Shown here one piece after another: positions 9,399 through 18,368 of a stretch of 64,000 nucleotides of DNA. Each line of letters begins with the position of its first letter. The stretch's first letter is position 1. Both the position numbers and the translations under genes were made by a program. The stretch comes from Melioribacteraceae bacterium. Lineage in GTDB: Bacteria; Bacteroidota; Ignavibacteria; Ignavibacteriales; Melioribacteraceae. The DNA is taken from NCBI GenBank assembly GCA_021739765.1, contig JAIPBD010000004.1:292521-356520 (forward strand), given 5' to 3'. The notes below the pieces were generated by a model. It did not search any database. It saw nothing but the letters and a program-made list of their open reading frames with translations, and was not told the origin of the DNA.

Positions 9399-9944
9399 TT
9401 AATGTTGGAAAAGAAATGGCTTCCATCTTTCATCAATTCGACCAACAATATTTTTAATAAACATTATATGATTCGGAACATAAACAGATGATCTCATTCT
9501 CATACCGGCTTCAGAAGGGGTTCTATCCCCTTTTCGGTTATTACATGGCATACAGGCTGCCGCTAAATTTTCCCAGGAATCAACTCCACCTTTTGATCTT
9601 GGAATGATATGATCAATTGTTAGAGGCAAATCACCTCTGCCGCAATAGACACATTTATGTTTGTCCCTTTTTAAGATGTTTTTTCTGGATAGAATGATTT
9701 TTTTATAAGGAACATTAACATAGGTTTTAAGTCGGATAACTGAAGGCCAAGGGAGTGTCTTTGATACTGATCTTACCGCATAATCTTTTTTTGTTTCGAC
9801 GATTTCCGCTTTCGCCAGGAAGATCAGTATAATTGCTTTTTTTACACTGCAGACTGTAAGTGGTTCATAACTTTGATTTAGTAAGAGTACTTTAGCGTTT
9901 AGTGCTCCATTACTTCGATAACTATGTTCGAACTCAGACCCCTT
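9399..9944 (-). pseudogene. HNH endonuclease family protein with no in-frame start codon
   Basis: The open frame encodes an HNH protein: the conserved N-terminal part begins with KVLLLNQSYEPLTVCSV (from 9893), followed by a CVYC zinc pair and the HNH core LTIDHIIPRSKGG...NLAAACMPCN. The frame is intact for about 165 codons, but no ATG, GTG or TTG lies between the upstream TAA (9945-9947) and a TTG deep inside the domain (9629). An ATG at 9910-9908 is one base out of frame; one extra G in the ATGG run would give MGALNAKVLLLNQ, a normal family N-terminus. This points to a one-base deletion or sequence error rather than old decay. These HNH proteins are common single-copy genes in Bacteroidota; their role is not established. 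Confidence 0.75.
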
Positions 9945-10007
9945 TTAGAAAAACAAGAAATTCATCAAAGAAATTAGTATTTATCTAAACAAAAGAAAAT
10001 GTTAAAA

Positions 10008-11117
10008 CTAATTACTGATCTCTTGTTTAGAGATTACACCACCCGCTAGAACCAAGCCATTCTCATCATACAATACAATTGATTGACCCGGACTCACAGC
10101 ACTTTTTGGTTCGAAAAATCGAACAATAAAGCCGGATTCATCAGCTTTGATCATTTCTGCTCTACTAGCTGTATCCAGATAGCGAATTTTACCAAATACC
10201 GTTTCATTTTCTTCAAAATATCTTTGGGCAAGATAGTTCACTTCCTCGGCATAAACATATTGTTCAAAAAGATCTTCCTTGTCTCCGAGTTCAATTACAT
10301 TCGTTTTATGGTCAATATTTGAGACATAAACCGGTTTTCCTAATGCGATACCTAATCCTTTTCTTTGACCGACAGTGTAGAAAGGGATTCCTTTGTGTTC
10401 ACCGACCTTCTCACCTTTATAAACTAAATCCCCCTTTTCAACATTATTGATAACATCAGGAATTCTTTCTCGCAAAAATCTTTCGTAATTGTTATCCGCG
10501 ACAAAGCAAATCTCTTGGCTGTCCGGTTTATTTGCGGTTTTTAATTCAAATCGTTCAGCCAGCTCTCTAATTTCGGGTTTGGTGAATTTCCCCAAAGGAA
10601 GTAAAGTTCTGCTCAAAGATTCTTGCGTTAATCCCCAAAGCGCGTATGATTGGTCTTTTTTGGCATCCGATGAAGTTTGAACTGAAAATCTATCGGTTTC
10701 TTCGTTATGATAAATGGAAGCATAATGACCGGTGGCAACATATTTTGCATCCAATGAATTAGCTTTATCGAGCAATTCTTCCCATTTAATCTTACGATTG
10801 CAGACAACGCACGGATTCGGAGTCCGACCACTGAGGTATTCATCAACAAAATTATCAATTACGGCACTTTCAAACGCTTTTGTAAAATCGACGGTGTAGT
10901 GAGGAAACCCCAGTTTTGTAGCAACATTCTTCGCATCGTAGATTGCGTCTAACGAACAACATCCGGATTCATGTTTTGGAGCGCCTCCAACTTCCATAAA
11001 TCCCCATGTTTTCATGGTAACGCCAATAACATCATAACCTTGTTCAACCAATAAGGCGGCCGCCACTGATGAATCAACTCCACCGCTCATTGCAACTATT
11101 ACTCTATTTTCATTCAT
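10008..11117 (-). CDS. mnmA: tRNA-specific 2-thiouridylase MnmA
   Basis: Introduces sulfur at C2 of the wobble uridine (U34) of tRNA for Lys, Glu and Gln. The 369-residue protein has the PP-loop SGGVDSS at residues 11-17, catalytic cysteine C102 in TPNPCVVCNRKIKW and the partner cysteine C203 in DSQEICFV. The C-terminal beta-barrel follows (GQRKGLGIA, SPGQSIVLY). Length and domain order are typical. It is the start of a minus-strand segment, with acpS 75 bases upstream and the HNH frame downstream. Confidence 0.96.
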   Translation of the reverse strand: MNENRVIVAMSGGVDSSVAAALLVEQGYDVIGVTMKTWGFMEVGGAPKHESGCCSLDAIYDAKNVATKLGFPHYTVDFTKAFESAVIDNFVDEYLSGRTPNPCVVCNRKIKWEELLDKANSLDAKYVATGHYASIYHNEETDRFSVQTSSDAKKDQSYALWGLTQESLSRTLLPLGKFTKPEIRELAERFELKTANKPDSQEICFVADNNYERFLRERIPDVINNVEKGDLVYKGEKVGEHKGIPFYTVGQRKGLGIALGKPVYVSNIDHKTNVIELGDKEDLFEQYVYAEEVNYLAQRYFEENETVFGKIRYLDTASRAEMIKADESGFIVRFFEPKSAVSPGQSIVLYDENGLVLAGGVISKQEISN

Positions 11118-11192
11118 TTAATAAGATCGCTTATCTTTTATTTTCTCAACAGTAAAGATAAGAATGAAGTTCTATAAAATCTAAGGCGAAAG

Positions 11193-11579
11193 TCAGTTAT
11201 TTTGAAGTTTGGTGTAAAGTATGGCAAAACAAGTTACATAATGCTCGGAATGACTCATTGTAATTTTCAAATGTTTCCCCATTCCAACAAATTCATCAAG
11301 TTTCCCGAATAACCTCACGCTTGGCATTCCATTTATTTCGTTGAAAATTTCGATGTCTTTCCAATTAAATCCTTTACTCCAACCTGTTGCAAGGGCTTTT
11401 GCTATAGCTTCTTTAGCTGCAAACCTCGCGGCAAGATGCTGATATTTATTTTTCTTACTTAGTGAATATTCCAGTTCCACTTGTGTGAATACTTTATTGA
11501 GGAAATGATCTCCAAAACGTTCAACACTTTTTTGAATTCGTCCTATTTCGATAATATCTATTCCAATACCTACAACCAT
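11193..11579 (-). CDS. acpS: Holo-[acyl-carrier-protein] synthase
   Basis: Transfers 4'-phosphopantetheine from CoA to the serine of acyl carrier protein, an essential step in fatty-acid synthesis. The 128-residue protein has the magnesium-binding GIGIDIIEIGRI motif at its N-terminus and FAAKEAIAKALATG in the middle, as in AcpS trimers. Its start follows the ggt stop by one base, so the two are co-transcribed although functionally unrelated. Confidence 0.95.
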   Translation of the reverse strand: MVVGIGIDIIEIGRIQKSVERFGDHFLNKVFTQVELEYSLSKKNKYQHLAARFAAKEAIAKALATGWSKGFNWKDIEIFNEINGMPSVRLFGKLDEFVGMGKHLKITMSHSEHYVTCFAILYTKLQNN

Positions 11580-11580
11580 A

Positions 11581-13275
11581 TTAGTATCCTACCGCCATAC
11601 CAAAACCCCGGGGATCGCTTGCTCCCCAGAACACATTGGCTTCTTGATCAAATAATATTGCGTTCACTCTTCCGATAATCGTGATTTCTCCAATCGAATG
11701 TCCACGCCTAATGAGATTTTGTTTAACATCTGAACTCAGACCATATGCTTCATAATCAATTCTATCTGGAAACCATTGATGATGAATTCTTGGCGCATCA
11801 ACCGCATCCTGGAGATTCATTTCAAAATCGATTACGTTCAAAATAACTTGAAAAACTGAAGTGATGATTTTAGATCCGCCGGGAGCGCCAATAATTAAGA
11901 AAGGTTTGTTATCCTTTAAAATAATAGTTGGTGACATTGAACTGAGCATTCGTTTTCCCGGAGCAATTGAATTTGCTTCGCTGCCGATTAATCCAAACTG
12001 GTTTGGTTCTCCTGGTTTTGCGCTGAAATCATCCATCTCGTTATTTAACAAAAATCCAGCTCCTTCAACCACGATCTTATTCCCAAAGCTCGAGTTTAGT
12101 GTCGTCGTAACACTAACCGCATTTCCATTTATATCAAGGATGCTATAGTGCGTTGTTTCTTCTGATTCCTGAAAAGAAAATTCAGTTGGAAGTATCTCCG
12201 ATGCAGGGATTGCATCAGGTGTTATTTTAGAAAATATTTCTTTCGCATAATCTTTTGAGATCAATTCATTAACAGGCACATCATAATAATCCATGTCTCC
12301 AATGTGTTTCGAACGGTCGGCATAAAAATATTTGAATGTTTCGGATAAGGTATGAATATAGTCGCTGCTCGCATAAATTGATGAATCAAACTTTGCGTTC
12401 TCAAGCACATTTAACATCTGAATAATCCCGATTCCTCCAGAAGAAGGGGGAGGCATTGCGATTACAGTATTATTCCGATAGCTGCCAATTAACGGCTCCC
12501 TTTCTTTAACTTCATAATCTTTCAAATCCTGATGTGTAATAATTCCACCAGAAGAAAGCATCTGCTCAACCAACAAATCAGCCACCATCCCTTCGTAAAA
12601 TCCCTCAAGACCGAACTCAGAAATAGTTTTTAATGATTTCGCCAGGTCTTCCTGAACGAAAAGCTGTCCCTCAACCAAAGGATACCCATCATTGGTAAAT
12701 ATTTTACGGGATGACTCGTATTTAGTGAAATATTCATTATAAGCATTTATAAAATCAGCTAATCGGTAATTTAATAAAAAACCATTTTCTGCAAGTGCAA
12801 TCGCCGGTTTTAGAACTTCGGATAAATCCAATGTTCCATATTTTTCAAGCGCGTAAATAAGTCCGGCCACCGTTCCCGGAACACCTACAGATAAAGATCC
12901 TTGAGTGCTTTTATCGATCGCGAATTCGCCTTCCGAATTCAAAAACATGTCTCGAAATGATTTGTTTGGAGCGCGTTCCCGAAAATCTAATGTAGTAGAA
13001 AAACCATCTTGAAGATGAATCACCATTAATCCACCGCCGCCTAAATTTCCAGCGGAGGGATGAACAACCGCTAAAGCGAATCCGACAGCGACTGCAGCGT
13101 CGATTGCGTTCCCGCCGGATTTTAATATTTCCACCCCAATTTCAGAGGCAATCTGATTGGCGCTGACAACCATGCCATTCTTAGCTCTAACGGGATCTCT
13201 TGAGTGAGTCGTGGAAATTAAAAGAAGCTGTATAAAAACGATGAGTATTAATTTAGAAGATATTCGCATCAACAT
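11581..13275 (-). CDS. ggt: Gamma-glutamyltransferase
   Basis: Exported enzyme that cleaves glutathione and other gamma-glutamyl compounds. It has a signal peptide (about residues 1-25, ending THS), the large-subunit region with GNAIDAAVAVGFAL and GNLGGGG, and the autocleavage site with the nucleophilic threonine in ETTHYSI (about residue 375). Downstream LNNEMDDFSAKPG and the GAPGGSKI motif are conserved. The 564-residue length is normal for the precursor. Two ATG codons (13275, 13269) are possible; both overlap the MCE gene end. Confidence 0.95.
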   Translation of the reverse strand: MLMRISSKLILIVFIQLLLISTTHSRDPVRAKNGMVVSANQIASEIGVEILKSGGNAIDAAVAVGFALAVVHPSAGNLGGGGLMVIHLQDGFSTTLDFRERAPNKSFRDMFLNSEGEFAIDKSTQGSLSVGVPGTVAGLIYALEKYGTLDLSEVLKPAIALAENGFLLNYRLADFINAYNEYFTKYESSRKIFTNDGYPLVEGQLFVQEDLAKSLKTISEFGLEGFYEGMVADLLVEQMLSSGGIITHQDLKDYEVKEREPLIGSYRNNTVIAMPPPSSGGIGIIQMLNVLENAKFDSSIYASSDYIHTLSETFKYFYADRSKHIGDMDYYDVPVNELISKDYAKEIFSKITPDAIPASEILPTEFSFQESEETTHYSILDINGNAVSVTTTLNSSFGNKIVVEGAGFLLNNEMDDFSAKPGEPNQFGLIGSEANSIAPGKRMLSSMSPTIILKDNKPFLIIGAPGGSKIITSVFQVILNVIDFEMNLQDAVDAPRIHHQWFPDRIDYEAYGLSSDVKQNLIRRGHSIGEITIIGRVNAILFDQEANVFWGASDPRGFGMAVGY

Positions 13276-14161
13276 TTATTCCGTCATCACGGATTTGTTC
13301 GTTTAATATTTCTAAGAATGAATTTAACTTATCCATTGTTATTTTGATATTTTCCAACATTCCGTCATCATAAAGAAATCTGCCCAAATTGTTCTTTTTA
13401 TCAGAAACTTCAGAACTGAACTTATTAATACTGCTCAAAAGAATTTTAGTGGAATCGAGGGTGGATGACATATTATCCAAAGTAGAAGCAAACCTGCCTT
13501 CATTTTCAGAAAGTATTTTTTCTGTTGTTTTGATCAGTTTGTTCGAACTATTAAGTGTGGAAGTGATCAAAGTGTCGTTTTTGTCTATAACAGACGAAAT
13601 TTTTAGTGTCATATCCTCTAACGATGCCATTGATTCTTTTACATCTGAAAAGAATTGGTCATCACTCAACATTTCATTTACTTTGGAAAGAGTGATTCGC
13701 AGATCACGAATTGTTGAGACCAAGTCACCTTCAACTCTACTAAAAACAGCCATTACAGTTGCGATATCGCCGTTAAACTTTCCGATCTGAATTTCAGAAT
13801 AATCCAATTCTGTACTTGAATTACCGGGTGCGATTTCAAGTTTTTTGCCCCCCATCAGATCAAGCATATAAATGCCGAATTTAGCGTTTGAACGAAGATC
13901 GGTATCAAAATCTAAAACACCTTCAACAAGTACATAATCCTCTTTTAAATTAATCGATTTGATATATCCTTTTCTGACTCCGTTAACCTGAATTTGATCA
14001 CCGAGTTCCAAACCTGCCACGCTGTCAAATTTCATCAACAAAACTTTTTCGTCAGAAATAACATTTACATTTTTCGCCCATGCGAGAATCCACAACATCA
14101 AAATAAGCGCCGCGAAAGTAGTTACCCCAACTTTTATATTTGTTTTACGTTCATTTTTCAT
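13253..14161 (-). CDS. MlaD-type MCE domain protein
   Basis: Membrane-anchored substrate-binding protein of 302 residues. A single N-terminal transmembrane segment (about 10-28) is followed by one MCE domain (about 38-115: MKFDSVAGLELGDQIQVNGVRKGYI) and then a long helical or coiled-coil region with repeated STLDN/STLDSTKILLSSI-type heptads. MCE proteins form hexameric rings that move phospholipids between inner and outer membranes with an MlaE permease and MlaF ATPase. Neither partner is encoded nearby, so this is an orphan MCE or partners are elsewhere. Confidence 0.85.
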   Translation of the reverse strand: MKNERKTNIKVGVTTFAALILMLWILAWAKNVNVISDEKVLLMKFDSVAGLELGDQIQVNGVRKGYIKSINLKEDYVLVEGVLDFDTDLRSNAKFGIYMLDLMGGKKLEIAPGNSSTELDYSEIQIGKFNGDIATVMAVFSRVEGDLVSTIRDLRITLSKVNEMLSDDQFFSDVKESMASLEDMTLKISSVIDKNDTLITSTLNSSNKLIKTTEKILSENEGRFASTLDNMSSTLDSTKILLSSINKFSSEVSDKKNNLGRFLYDDGMLENIKITMDKLNSFLEILNEQIRDDGINVDANIF

Positions 14162-14507
14162 ATGCGTTCAATAAATTTATTAAATCTTGAGTTTTTGCGG
14201 GTTCAAAATCTGATTTTTCTAAAAACACTTCCACTTGCCTGTAAATTGATACGACATTGTCTATATCAAAATTCGTATCAGAAAAATCAACCTTGTTAAC
14301 GAAGTTAAGTATTTCGTCTTTTATTTGTGGATTTAAATCATCACCTTTTTCACCTAACAAAGAAATTATATTTTCCGACAAATTCTCGGCAATCCGTTCC
14401 TTACTTTTGTCAATTATTTCGTCGCCATAATTTTCATAAACATAATATGCTATTCCAATAATTGTAACAACCAAAAAAAAGGATTTTATGATACACCCTA
14501 ATTTCAT
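14151..14507 (-). CDS. Small membrane-anchored protein of unknown function
   Basis: A 118-residue protein not matched to a family. One N-terminal transmembrane helix (about residues 6-24, CIIKSFFLVVTIIGIAYYVYE) is followed by an acidic, mainly helical segment. It overlaps the CBS-domain gene upstream by 4 bases and the MCE gene downstream by 11, so it is translationally coupled to both. It may assist one of those membrane proteins; that is inference from context alone. Confidence 0.7.
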   Translation of the reverse strand: MKLGCIIKSFFLVVTIIGIAYYVYENYGDEIIDKSKERIAENLSENIISLLGEKGDDLNPQIKDEILNFVNKVDFSDTNFDIDNVVSIYRQVEVFLEKSDFEPAKTQDLINLLNAYEK

Positions 14508-15802
14508 TTAGTTTTTTTATTGATTGATTCGGATCTGCTAACTTCTACTTTATTGATTCTATTATTTTCAATCTCAATTACAGTAAAGGAGAAGTTCTCA
14601 TATTCGAAGGAGAAACCGCGCTCAGGAATACTTCCGGAATGATTAAAAATAAATCCGCCCACAGTATCATATTCATCATCCTCATCCGAGAAATTAGCGT
14701 CAAACAATTCATTTAATTCATCGATTGGCAGTTTACCTAGTACAACATATTTATCTTCAGATACTTTGGTTACTTCATTCTCTTCCATATCATATTCATC
14801 TCTAATTTCGCCCACAATTTCTTCTAATACATCTTCAAGGGAAACCAATCCCGCGGTTCCGCCGTATTCATCAACAACAACACCTAAATGTGTGTTTTTT
14901 TCCTGGAACTCATGAAGAAGTTCGCTAATAAATTTAGTTTCGGGAACAAAGATAGCGGGGCGAGCAATTTTTCTTAAATCCAACGGTGTTTCTGATTTTT
15001 GGTTGGAAAGAAATGGCAAAAGATCCTTGGCGAATAAAATTCCTATTATGTTATCCAGATTTGATTCAAACAAAGGAATTCTGCTATGACCGGAATCTGT
15101 GATAATTTTCATTAAATCGTTAAAAGTCGTTTCGGTTGAAACAGATGTTATATCAACTCGGGGAGTCATAACTTCGCGGGCGCTAATTGATTTGAAATTG
15201 ACCAATCCGTGAATTAAGTCGTGTTCTTCTTCTTCTATTGTTCCCTTTTCAACCCCAATTTCCACCAAATCTGAAATTTCTGTTGAGAGTATTGCGGTTT
15301 TGGATTTATCAAAATTGAATTTGCCTACAATAGTTCTTATTGAATCCGTAATAATTTTTGATACCGGATAAATAAGAATACTGAACCAATAAAGTGGAAT
15401 GGCTATAATTTTAGCAAATTTGGTCGGATATTTTGATGCCCAAACCTTTGGAGTGACTTCCCCAAAAAACAAGACCAAAATAGTTAATAGGACTATTTGC
15501 GCAATCAATACATAATCGATATTGAGCGAAAAGTGCTGCGCAAAATTTAAGGACAGTTTCACGGATAGAATAGAAGCACCAACATTAAACAAAGTATTAC
15601 CGATCAAAATTGTGACCAATAATCGGCGTGGTGAATCCATCAGGGTAGTCAGATACTTCCTGAAAACTCCTCCAAATTCATCCTCGTTTTTTAGCTTGTT
15701 ACGGTCAAGAGAAAATAATGCAACCTCTGAACCGGAAAAAAGAGCAGAAAACAGAAGGAAAATTACTAAAAGGATTAAACTTAATGACCAGTCAAATTCC
15801 AA
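14504..15802 (-). CDS. CNNM/CBS-domain transporter-like protein (HlyC/CorC, GldE-like)
   Basis: Inner-membrane protein of 432 residues. An N-terminal DUF21/CNNM domain with about four membrane segments (residues 5-180) is followed by a CBS pair (about 205-330: SAREVMTPRVDI, then THLGVVVDEYGGTAGLVSLEDVLEEIVGEI) and a C-terminal CorC/HlyC transporter-associated domain ending near residue 425. Family members are linked to magnesium or cobalt efflux; the Bacteroidota relative GldE supports gliding. Ion specificity is not visible. It heads the group shared with the 118-residue and MCE genes. Confidence 0.9.
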   Translation of the reverse strand: MEFDWSLSLILLVIFLLFSALFSGSEVALFSLDRNKLKNEDEFGGVFRKYLTTLMDSPRRLLVTILIGNTLFNVGASILSVKLSLNFAQHFSLNIDYVLIAQIVLLTILVLFFGEVTPKVWASKYPTKFAKIIAIPLYWFSILIYPVSKIITDSIRTIVGKFNFDKSKTAILSTEISDLVEIGVEKGTIEEEEHDLIHGLVNFKSISAREVMTPRVDITSVSTETTFNDLMKIITDSGHSRIPLFESNLDNIIGILFAKDLLPFLSNQKSETPLDLRKIARPAIFVPETKFISELLHEFQEKNTHLGVVVDEYGGTAGLVSLEDVLEEIVGEIRDEYDMEENEVTKVSEDKYVVLGKLPIDELNELFDANFSDEDDEYDTVGGFIFNHSGSIPERGFSFEYENFSFTVIEIENNRINKVEVSRSESINKKTK

Positions 15803-15840
15803 AAGCTATTATCTAAACCTCATTTTGTGGAACACAACAT

Positions 15841-16275
15841 TTAGAATGGGAGATCATCATCGGCCACTGAAGGAGGCTCTTGTTGGCTTTCTTGATTATA
15901 ATTCGAAGAACCCGAATCGTAAGATGAAGAACTTCCACCGCCTGTTGATGAATCCAAAGGAATTATTTTTTCAGAAATTACTTCGGTAACGTACTTTTTA
16001 ACACCTTCTTTGTCCGTATAATCTCTTTTAGAAAGGCGTCCTTCAATATAAACCTTTTTCCCTTTTTTCAAAACATCCTTGAAATAATCTGATAAGCTCC
16101 AGGAAACAATATTGTGCCAGGTCGTTTCTTCCACCCAATTCCCGTCTTTGCCTTTGTAGCTATGTGTTGTTGCAATTGAATATGTTGAAACAGAAGTGTT
16201 GTTTTGTGTGAATCTTGTTTCTGCGTCTCGACCAAGATTGCCAATCAACATAATTTTGTTTAATGAAAAAGCCAT
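15841..16275 (-). CDS. ssb: Single-stranded DNA-binding protein
   Basis: Binds single-stranded DNA during replication and repair. The 144 residues comprise an OB-fold (1-108, starting LNKIMLIGNLGRDAETRFT and containing SLSDYFKDVLKKGKKVYIEGRLSKR), a glycine/serine-rich linker, and the acidic tip DDDLPF that recruits partner proteins. All match standard bacterial SSB. The 200 bases upstream (16276-16478) contain no gene and probably hold the promoter. Confidence 0.97.
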   Translation of the reverse strand: MAFSLNKIMLIGNLGRDAETRFTQNNTSVSTYSIATTHSYKGKDGNWVEETTWHNIVSWSLSDYFKDVLKKGKKVYIEGRLSKRDYTDKEGVKKYVTEVISEKIIPLDSSTGGGSSSSYDSGSSNYNQESQQEPPSVADDDLPF

Positions 16276-16478
16276 TTTTCCTCCAAATCTTTCTAATAAT
16301 ACTATTGCAATTCTATTAATTGAAAATGCAAATTACGGAAAAATATTTTAAAATAACCAAACTGATATTGAGTTTCTTCTTTATAAATGTGAAATACTCA
16401 GATGGGACTAAATCGATTTTGACAATCCTTATTTTCAAAAACCATAATAAAACAATGTGACGTTCGTTAAATAAGCGA

Positions 16479-16946
16479 CTACTCTGATGTAATTATGAAT
16501 GCGTCGCCGAAATTACCCGATTGCCAAAGTTCATTTCGTACTTTTTCAGCCTCGGCTCTCGTTGAAAATTTTGGTAACTGAACAACCCAAAGTCCAACCT
16601 CTTCACTAAATGCTATCACAAGGTTATAAGTTAATTTTGATTGATTCTCACCAACATAAAGCTCTGCTCTTTTTTTTGTTGTAAAAGCACCAACTTGAAC
16701 AATGAATTGAACATCATTCGCATTTAAGTTAACTGGAGGTGCATCAAGCGGAGATTCAGGTTCTTCTGATATTTGGTTATCATTATTTGCGCTTGAATCT
16801 GACTCGGTCGAAATATCATCAAAAATGTAAATCTCTGGTTCAGCTGAGGTTTCATCTTGAGTTTGTTCTTCCGATTTAGTTGTTTGTTGAACTGTTGAGC
16901 ATGCAGCAAAAAACGACAGAAAAAATATAACGGATAGTAATTTCAT
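16479..16946 (-). CDS. SPOR-domain lipoprotein
   Basis: A 155-residue lipoprotein. The signal peptide ends in the lipobox SFFAAC with the lipidated cysteine at residue 16, then an acidic, Ser/Thr/Glu-rich linker (about 20-75), then a SPOR domain (about 80-150, VQFIVQVGAFTTKKRAELYVGE...). SPOR domains bind denuded septal peptidoglycan, so a cell-division or wall-remodelling role is likely. It lies just beyond the terminator of the SGNH gene and is probably a separate transcript. Confidence 0.87.
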   Translation of the reverse strand: MKLLSVIFFLSFFAACSTVQQTTKSEEQTQDETSAEPEIYIFDDISTESDSSANNDNQISEEPESPLDAPPVNLNANDVQFIVQVGAFTTKKRAELYVGENQSKLTYNLVIAFSEEVGLWVVQLPKFSTRAEAEKVRNELWQSGNFGDAFIITSE

Positions 16947-16962
16947 AATTATAGTATTTAAT

Positions 16963-16992
16963 TAAAAAAAAGGGTGACTAAAAGTCACCCTT
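16963..16992 (-). terminator. Intrinsic terminator after the SGNH hydrolase gene
   Basis: A perfect 10-bp stem (AAGGGTGACT at 16970-16979, loop AAA, AGTCACCCTT at 16983-16992) is followed on the minus strand by a run of T residues (16969 down to 16963). It lies 16 bases after the stop of the esterase gene and just before the SPOR lipoprotein gene, so it ends the FadL-esterase transcript. Confidence 0.9.
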
Positions 16993-17007
16993 AAATATAA
17001 CAATTAA

Positions 17008-18345
17008 TTAGAATAGCAAATTGTCTAATGAACCTTCTGGTATTCGTGGAATTCCAAATTTATCAAAAATTACATTTTTCTTTGCTAAATCAATACTACC
17101 CGGAATTTTTGTGATATCTACGTGAGCAATATTTGCACTATATTTCGAGTTAATGACATCTATAAAAGCATTTGCAATTAATACAGCACCATGATTCGTA
17201 GGATGCACACCATCAAGGCTAAATAAACCACCGGAAACAAAAGCTGTGGTATAAAGTTTTCCCTCGAGCATTACACCCCCGTTAGAAGCTATTGAACCGA
17301 ATATTCCATTTACATCTACAAGTCCAAATCCATTAGCTGAAGCCACAGTTTGAATGCTTGAATTATAAGAATCGATCACAGAATTAATATTGCTTAATTC
17401 ATCAGGATCAACAACAAACGCGTCAGGCCATGGGTTAGTCGGACTAAATCCGAATGGGTCAGCGCCTGAGCCAAGTGAACCGGCACTCGATGAACCTGTG
17501 AGTGTGATTAAAACATTTCCACTTATCAAATCAGCGACGGAAGCTACCGCTACATCACCTGGAGTGCTGCTTTTTGCATACACAAGTCCGGGTATCGGAA
17601 GCCCTGCTGCCTGCAATTGTTGAATAGCCAATCCTACTCCCGGTCCGACTGTCGTGAAGAAAGGAATTGCTGTGACAGGCGGAATATTAGCAACCACTAC
17701 TTTAGCACCGGTAGCCGCAAGAGCTTGTCCAAGCTGTGTATAAACTGCATTAAATGTAGCCGTTGGAACGAATGGAAGAGTTCCGCCACTTGTTGCATGA
17801 CCAAGAATATCATTATTCCCGATCCAGCATGTCAGGAATGAAGGCGCGGCGCTTGTGGCTAATCCAACCATAGTACCTTGACCACGAAGCACGACATCGA
17901 AAAGTGGGTTAACTGCTCCGGATTGTGTACTTGAACCTGAAGTTGTTAGTAAAACATCCGCTAAAATTGCACCCGGTACACCAAGATTATTGTAAATACC
18001 ATTGTAACTTGTATTTATTGGACTACCTTGAGCACTATTTGCAACTACAGACTGAGTGGCAAAATCGAATTCTAATCTTCCACCGGACCCCGGATCGCTA
18101 ATAAGTGGCTGTACAAAATCCGCTCCGACTTGTTGAGCGATCAAATTTGGATATGAATACTCTTGCGCGCTTTGATACAAAGAACTACTTTGATATCCGG
18201 CCGTAAGACTATTTCCGATTGATACATATTTCGCAAAACTTGCGTTTCCGGTTTCAACCACCGGTTCAATTGTATCCGTTCTATCCTCACATCCGATAAA
18301 AACAAGAAAAACAATTGATGTGAGTATCATTAAATATTTTTTCAT
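17008..18345 (-). CDS. SGNH/GDSL-type esterase lipoprotein
   Basis: Surface or periplasmic lipoprotein of 445 residues. The lipobox FIGC gives a lipidated C19. The SGNH blocks are clear: block I SIGNSLTAGY with catalytic S46, block III WIGNND, and block V DGVHPTNHG carrying the Asp-His pair (about residue 385). The middle is rich in Gly, Ser and Ala. Such enzymes hydrolyse lipid or carbohydrate esters. It is 23 bases downstream of a FadL-family porin, so the pair may take up and process hydrophobic esters or fatty acids (inference). Confidence 0.85.
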   Translation of the reverse strand: MKKYLMILTSIVFLVFIGCEDRTDTIEPVVETGNASFAKYVSIGNSLTAGYQSSSLYQSAQEYSYPNLIAQQVGADFVQPLISDPGSGGRLEFDFATQSVVANSAQGSPINTSYNGIYNNLGVPGAILADVLLTTSGSSTQSGAVNPLFDVVLRGQGTMVGLATSAAPSFLTCWIGNNDILGHATSGGTLPFVPTATFNAVYTQLGQALAATGAKVVVANIPPVTAIPFFTTVGPGVGLAIQQLQAAGLPIPGLVYAKSSTPGDVAVASVADLISGNVLITLTGSSSAGSLGSGADPFGFSPTNPWPDAFVVDPDELSNINSVIDSYNSSIQTVASANGFGLVDVNGIFGSIASNGGVMLEGKLYTTAFVSGGLFSLDGVHPTNHGAVLIANAFIDVINSKYSANIAHVDITKIPGSIDLAKKNVIFDKFGIPRIPEGSLDNLLF

Positions 18346-18368
18346 ATTAATCTCCTTTTACCTTCTCT

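Noticed and set aside
9399-9629. A short 76-residue HNH gene starting at the TTG at 9629
   Set aside because: The conserved family sequence continues in frame for 88 codons upstream, so this start cuts the protein in half.
15522-15989. 155-codon open frame opposite the CBS gene and ssb
   Set aside because: Antisense to two conserved genes, no family features.
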